Source: Gracilibacillus orientalis
Lineage (GTDB): Bacteria > Bacillota > Bacilli > Bacillales > Amphibacillaceae
DNA: 64,000 nt
Direction: 5' to 3'
NCBI RefSeq assembly: GCF_900114645.1
Contig: NZ_FOTR01000014.1
Coordinates: 1-64,000 of the forward strand
The position numbers and the translations under genes are program-made. Shown here piece after piece: positions 59,618 to 64,000 of this stretch. Below the pieces are notes generated by a model. The model was not told the origin of the DNA. It saw only the letters and a program-made list of their open reading frames with translations, and searched no databases. Within the stretch, counting starts at the first letter, position 1; each line of letters starts with the position of its first letter.

Positions 59618-61696
59618 TCATTCCTTTATCCATTTATTTTGAAGATAGTCTGAAAATAAACCCTCTAACTTGCCTCTGATCATCGCTTCACTTGAAGATG
59701 AAAAAATCATCATTGCCGCGTCATTCTCAATCAGACTAGTACTTATTAGACTTAAAATTTCTTGTTCTTTTAAACTTAACTTTTCGGGAGATAACATTAA
59801 TAGCAGATTTTTCAAATGTACTTCCTTACCATCCATTCCCTGAATGACACAAGGCTGTTCTAAATGACATATTTGAAAAATAAGCTCATGAATACTACTG
59901 TCCCGACAGTGATACAGCCCCATATTTGTATCCGGTATTCCCAATCCACCTATTTTTTCTCTATACTCTAACTTCTGCAAAACTGTTGTAGTATCTGTAA
60001 TTAACTCTTTTTGCTCTAGTTCGTCTACCATCTCTTTCAATACTTGCTTATAATCTGCATTAGACTTTCGGTATACACGTAAATTATGCAGAATTGCTTC
60101 GATACTAGTTTGGACTTCTTTCATTTCCTGCAACATGTCTTGCAAGGTTGATTGCTCGCGCCTAACCTCTTTGTCACTGTCTTTCACATACTCATTCTTA
60201 CTAGTTAATTGTTGAATATTACTCTGCAGGAAGCTTCGAATCATTTGAATGTCTTCATCATTTAATAAAGGGGACACTAAAATATAGTGAACATCATCGA
60301 ACGGAAGCCTGACAGTGGAAATAACAACATCAAACTCATCTAAATTCGACTTTTCTATTTCTTTCATTGATTTAATTTCCACAGAATTAATCTCGGTAAA
60401 TTCTTTCTGGATACGACTTGCCAGCATCTTGGAAGTCCCTATGCCTGTTGGACAAACGATGACAGCATGTATCGTTGCCCTCTCCTCATTCATTAATAAG
60501 GCAGAACCAAAATGAAGAACAATAAAGGCTATTTCATCGTCCGGGAAGGAGATGTCAGGAAATTCTTTTTCCAAACTATTCCGAACAGCCATAAATAATA
60601 CAGGATATTTCTTTTTAATTTGCCCTGTTAATGGATTAAACAATCCCATTTGATGCTTTAACCGGAAGATAGAAGGCTCCATGTGGGCAAGTAGTCCTTG
60701 AAATAACGAAAAATCCCTAGATAAATCAACATGTAATTGATTGGAAACACTTTGGATAATATTCTTAATAATCTGTCCAAGCATGATACTGTCATAGTCT
60801 ACCGTTTCAGAATCTTGTAATTTGGATCCTTTTAAAATAACTGCTAAATAATGAATATCTCTTTTAGTTAGTAGGATAGATAATTCAGATTTTAATTCTT
60901 CACCTAACTGGCTAATCAATTGAAACTCTCTTGCTGATTCATCATTCACCAATTCAACCTCTTCTTCCAATAGTAGTTGATTCTCTACCCGTTGAATGGT
61001 AATAGCAATATGAATGATAAGACCTAAGTAATCATTATCCGCTAACCGTGTTTGCCCTCGATCAAACAAATGATGAACCATATCATCAATTATCAAAAGG
61101 TAATCCGGTGAAAAATAGCTGAGTACTGGACCTTCTAATTTATTATTCTTCTGTAATATATACAAATTCTCTAACAGTTCCTCGTGAAAATGAAACAAAA
61201 AATAAGTAGCTAATGCTTTACGCATATTTGCTTCTCCACCAGCTATACTTACACCGACACCTCTTTTTCGTGTCAATTCTACTGTGAATTTCGCTAACCA
61301 ATCTGTTAGATCATCCAGATAGGATGCAAGCGTTGTAACACTTACTCCTAGTTCTTTTGCCAACACTTGCTTCTTAAAAAATGAACCTTCATGTAGTAAT
61401 TTAATGAGTAACTGCAGTTTTTTCTCTTCTGGTGTTTCATCAGTAGGGTGTTCATGGGATAACTGCTGCATCAGTTTAAAGATATGTTCATTTTTTCCAT
61501 CAATTATTAAACCATCATTAGTTGTGCGATTCAGTTGTAAGACAAACGGCTTTAATATGTTTTCAACAGCCTTTAAATCACGCTGGATTGTCCTCACACT
61601 TACATTTAAATAACTGGCAAGTGAATGAGGCGTGTGCTTACCAGAGGTCTTCATAACTAAATCAATGATTAATTTTTCCCTTGACGTAATAAACAT
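59618..61696 (-). CDS. mtlR: PRD-type transcriptional activator of mannitol genes
   Basis: The 692-residue regulator is arranged as HTH (LASYLNVSVRTIQRDLKAVENIL), a second HTH (AKELGVSVTTLASYLDDLTDWL), two PRD domains carrying regulatory His, an EIIB-Gat-like domain (IVCPTGIGTSKMLASRI, phospho-Cys) and a C-terminal EIIA-like domain (GLYHCRDSSIHELIF). By PTS phosphorylation of these domains MtlR senses mannitol uptake and glucose availability. The ATG has a weak GTGGGT site. It is encoded between mtlA and mtlD, so it is induced with them. Confidence 0.93.
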   Translation of the reverse strand: MFITSREKLIIDLVMKTSGKHTPHSLASYLNVSVRTIQRDLKAVENILKPFVLQLNRTTNDGLIIDGKNEHIFKLMQQLSHEHPTDETPEEKKLQLLIKLLHEGSFFKKQVLAKELGVSVTTLASYLDDLTDWLAKFTVELTRKRGVGVSIAGGEANMRKALATYFLFHFHEELLENLYILQKNNKLEGPVLSYFSPDYLLIIDDMVHHLFDRGQTRLADNDYLGLIIHIAITIQRVENQLLLEEEVELVNDESAREFQLISQLGEELKSELSILLTKRDIHYLAVILKGSKLQDSETVDYDSIMLGQIIKNIIQSVSNQLHVDLSRDFSLFQGLLAHMEPSIFRLKHQMGLFNPLTGQIKKKYPVLFMAVRNSLEKEFPDISFPDDEIAFIVLHFGSALLMNEERATIHAVIVCPTGIGTSKMLASRIQKEFTEINSVEIKSMKEIEKSNLDEFDVVISTVRLPFDDVHYILVSPLLNDEDIQMIRSFLQSNIQQLTSKNEYVKDSDKEVRREQSTLQDMLQEMKEVQTSIEAILHNLRVYRKSNADYKQVLKEMVDELEQKELITDTTTVLQKLEYREKIGGLGIPDTNMGLYHCRDSSIHELIFQICHLEQPCVIQGMDGKEVHLKNLLLMLSPEKLSLKEQEILSLISTSLIENDAAMMIFSSSSEAMIRGKLEGLFSDYLQNKWIKE

Positions 61697-61788
61697 TTTT
61701 ACCCACTCGTTTCCTTATTAAAATCATCACAGCAAGAATATAACAGAATAGAAAGACAGTACACACCATCTTTCTACTCTTTTTTAGA

Positions 61789-63702
61789 TTATTTACTATT
61801 TATGATATCCAGCAATTCTTTTGCGGTTTTTGCTTGTACCATCTGTTCAATATTTTCTTCTTCTGCACAAATAACCGCAATACTAGAAAGAATTTCAAGA
61901 TGTGTGCCATCTTTTCCTGCAATACCAAAGATCAATTTTGCTTCTTGACCATCAAAATCAACACCATTTGGAACTTGCAGAACGGTAAATCCTGAGCGTA
62001 ACACAGCTTTCTTAGCTTGTTCTGTACCATGTGGAATAGCAACGTTATTTCCCATGTATGTTGACGTCATATTATCACGTTCAATCATCGCATCGATATA
62101 ACTTCCTTCCGCATAACCAGCTTTGACTAACACTTCACCGGCAAAACGAATCGCTTCTTCCTTAGAAGAAAATTCTTGGTTTAGGAAAATATTTTCTTCT
62201 CGTAACAAGTCATCATCATCTTGTTCATGATCTGCCCCAGTTACATCTGCTTCTGTTTCTTCCACTACCTCAGACAATTCTTCTGAGATGCCATTTTGCA
62301 GACTGTCAATTAACTTATCATATTCCGGACTTGATAAGAAGTTATCTACTGAAATGTGATAAGTATTAGGTAATTTATCTTTCGCACGCGGTGTTAATTC
62401 TTCTTGTGTAATAACAACCTGTGCATCATTCGGTAAGTTATTAATCGCTGTGTTGGTAACAGAAACGTCTAGATCTGCTTCTTTCACTTTTTTGCGTAGT
62501 AGTGACGCTCCCATCGCACTTGATCCCATTCCGGCATCACAAGCAAAGACAATTTTGTTCACGTCTTCTGGCAACGTTCCGGGATTAGATTGAAGTGTTC
62601 CAGCAACAGAACTTTCCTTACCTTTCATTTCTTGCATTTTTTGTGTTGCCTCTTCAATATCCTCATCTTCTTGTTTACTTGATTTTAACACAAATCCAGA
62701 AACAAAGAATGAAACAATGGTAGCTACGATAACTGCGGCAAAGTTAGCAATATAAACACTCGCATCTCCAGTAGGTGTAAGAGCAGTAATTGCGATGATA
62801 CTACCTGGTGATGCAGGAGCTGTTAATCCTCCACCTAATAGCACTAAGGTTAAGACTCCACTCATACCACCCAAAATAACAGCAATTAACAGCATTGGAC
62901 GCATTAATACGTATGGGAAGTAAATTTCATGAATACCACCAAAGAAGTGAATGATTCCAGCACCAGGAGCTGATTGCTTTGCTGAACCTTTTCCAAACAA
63001 CATAAATGCTAATAATACACCAAGACCTGGTCCTGGATTGGCTTCTAATAAGAGAAGAACAGAATGTCCTACGTTATTTGCTTGTTCTATACCAATCGGA
63101 GATAAAATCCCATGATTAATAGCGTTATTTAGGAATAAAATTTTCGCAGGTTCAATCAAAATACTTGTTAATGGTAATAATCCTTTATCAACTAACCAAT
63201 CAACACCGACAACAAGTACCTGTGTAAATCCATCCACTGCTGGGCCTACTCCTAAAAATGATATAATTGCAAGGAAACCACCGAGAATACCAGCAGAAAA
63301 GTTGTTCACGAGCATTTCAAAACCGGATCTAATTTTACCCTCTATTAATTGATCAAACTTTTTAATTACGTAACCACCAAGTGGCCCCATAATCATGGCA
63401 CCTAAGAACATTGGTGTGTCTGGTGCACCGATAATAACCCCCATTGTAGCGATCGCACCTACGACCCCACCACGCTGGTCATTTATCAATTTACCACCTG
63501 TGTAACCGATTAATAATGGTAGTAAATAAGTCACCATTGGATCTACTAATTTTGCAAGGTTTTCATTTGGAATAAAACCATCTGCAATAAATAAAGCAGT
63601 AATAAGTCCCCATGCAATAAATGCACCTATATTTGGCAGCACCATAGAACTAAGGAAATTACCAAACTGCTGGACTTTTACCTTTATATTTGACTGAGCC
63701 AT
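61789..63702 (-). CDS. mtlA: PTS mannitol transporter, fused EIICBA
   Basis: The 637-residue protein joins the EIIC membrane domain (about 1-345; [10 protein letters not shown] motif at 256-265), EIIB (about 380-475; phospho-Cys388 in [10 protein letters not shown]) and EIIA (about 500-637; phospho-His558 in AIPHGTE). Acidic Glu/Asp-rich linkers separate the domains. It imports mannitol and releases mannitol 1-phosphate for MtlD. Many Bacillus species encode EIIA separately as MtlF; here the E. coli-like full fusion is used. The start at 63702 has AAAGGGTG 6 nt upstream. Confidence 0.95.
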   Translation of the reverse strand: MAQSNIKVKVQQFGNFLSSMVLPNIGAFIAWGLITALFIADGFIPNENLAKLVDPMVTYLLPLLIGYTGGKLINDQRGGVVGAIATMGVIIGAPDTPMFLGAMIMGPLGGYVIKKFDQLIEGKIRSGFEMLVNNFSAGILGGFLAIISFLGVGPAVDGFTQVLVVGVDWLVDKGLLPLTSILIEPAKILFLNNAINHGILSPIGIEQANNVGHSVLLLLEANPGPGLGVLLAFMLFGKGSAKQSAPGAGIIHFFGGIHEIYFPYVLMRPMLLIAVILGGMSGVLTLVLLGGGLTAPASPGSIIAITALTPTGDASVYIANFAAVIVATIVSFFVSGFVLKSSKQEDEDIEEATQKMQEMKGKESSVAGTLQSNPGTLPEDVNKIVFACDAGMGSSAMGASLLRKKVKEADLDVSVTNTAINNLPNDAQVVITQEELTPRAKDKLPNTYHISVDNFLSSPEYDKLIDSLQNGISEELSEVVEETEADVTGADHEQDDDDLLREENIFLNQEFSSKEEAIRFAGEVLVKAGYAEGSYIDAMIERDNMTSTYMGNNVAIPHGTEQAKKAVLRSGFTVLQVPNGVDFDGQEAKLIFGIAGKDGTHLEILSSIAVICAEEENIEQMVQAKTAKELLDIINSK

Positions 63703-63792
63703 TTTTATCACCCTTTCGATATCATTTTTATATCCCTCAATTATTAATCATATGCCACAGTTATCCTACCTTCAAGATACTTGAAAGCTATC

Positions 63793-63815
63793 TTTGTCGC
63801 AGGCTTTATGACAAA
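63793..63815. promoter_or_regulatory. Possible regulator site upstream of mtlA
   Basis: TTTGTC (63793-63798) and GACAAA (63810-63815) form a perfect inverted repeat with an 11-nt spacer, about 90 bp upstream of mtlA. TTGTC/GACAA half-sites are compatible with MtlR operators, but this was not aligned to known ones. Confidence 0.35.
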
Positions 63816-63973
63816 CCTATTTTTTCTCCGGGATATAAGATTTTATGCTTCTTAGTTTTAGTTTCACAAGACACTACACCTAAGTAGGTATAAAAGTATA
63901 AGTGTGTATATTAGGGGATGCCGTGCTTTCTTTTGTAAATAATAAGTTTGTTATACATTAAAGGAGGACTTGT

Positions 63974-64000
63974 ATGCAACAAGATAATAAGGCTAAAATG
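63974..64000 (+). CDS. Start of an unidentified gene (truncated by window edge)
   Basis: ATG 63974 has a strong AAAGGAGG site 6 nt upstream, and the frame is open to the window end (MQQDNKAKM). Nothing can be said about the product. It is divergent from mtlA. Confidence 0.55.

Noticed and set aside
63782-63795. Catabolite-response element (TGAAAGCTATCTTT) upstream of mtlA
   Set aside because: The central CG and the right end of the cre consensus are missing, so it is too weak to call.
1-64000. tRNA, rRNA, insertion sequences, replication origin
   Set aside because: No cloverleaf or rRNA segment, transposase, or DnaA-box cluster was recognised by reading; a tRNAscan or ISfinder search was not possible here.

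Overview
The window is low-GC, AT-rich DNA with strong Shine-Dalgarno sites. It carries spore-germination genes, S-box riboswitches, FapR-type and MhqR-type operators and a Bacillus-style mannitol locus. This points to an endospore-forming member of the Bacillaceae. The gene set (AlsT-type symporter, two GH43 glycosidases, CPA1 antiporter) would fit a salt-tolerant genus such as Gracilibacillus or a relative, but the genus is an inference.

Layout. 1-3.4 kb: a ger locus split over both strands (partial gerB plus a 42-codon membrane ORF on +, gerA-gerC on -). 3.5-7.7 kb: ATP-grasp ligase, YhgE/Pip membrane protein, D,D-carboxypeptidase lipoprotein. 7.8-8.2 kb: an RND pump remnant and a structured intergenic repeat. 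8.3-11 kb: fabI with a FapR box, then a sodium:amino-acid symporter. 11-17.5 kb: a 773-residue protein with two isoprenyl-synthase-like halves, an APH-type kinase, a GH43 enzyme and SelO. 17.6-26.5 kb: a TetR-regulated ABC exporter, a LysR/quinone-reductase pair, an ASCH protein, and a LytTR-DUF3021-ABC operon whose regulator carries an in-frame amber codon.

26.8-33.6 kb is one minus-strand transcription unit: thiolase, acetoacetate-CoA ligase, SCP-x-like thiolase, DUF35 protein, a 27-codon membrane ORF and a sodium:solute symporter. It lies behind two complete SAM-I riboswitches in series, each with its own terminator. 34-41.5 kb: PadR/pentapeptide pair, a DrrAB-like exporter, and a MhqR-type quinone/catechol detoxification operon with a perfect 18-bp operator. 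41.5-58.4 kb: small accessory genes (Nudix, histidine phosphatases, fabH, nucleotidyltransferases, DUF2332, DUF4177) mixed with decayed genes, plus an ABC-F gene preceded by a promoter, a leader peptide and an attenuator terminator. 58.5-63.7 kb: the mannitol operon mtlA-mtlR-mtlD, with mtlA encoding a fused EIICBA.

The most unusual items are: (i) tandem SAM-I riboswitches on a ketone-body/acetoacetyl-CoA operon; (ii) a dispersed element of roughly 190-240 bp, present three times, each copy directly after a gene's stop codon in the same orientation, made of a terminator-like hairpin followed by a 21-nt-period TTCCTTGGAA/TTCCAAGGAA array; (iii) the double-domain isoprenoid enzyme; (iv) the leader-peptide attenuator in front of the ABC-F gene. 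No tRNA, rRNA, CRISPR array, transposase or prophage module was recognised.
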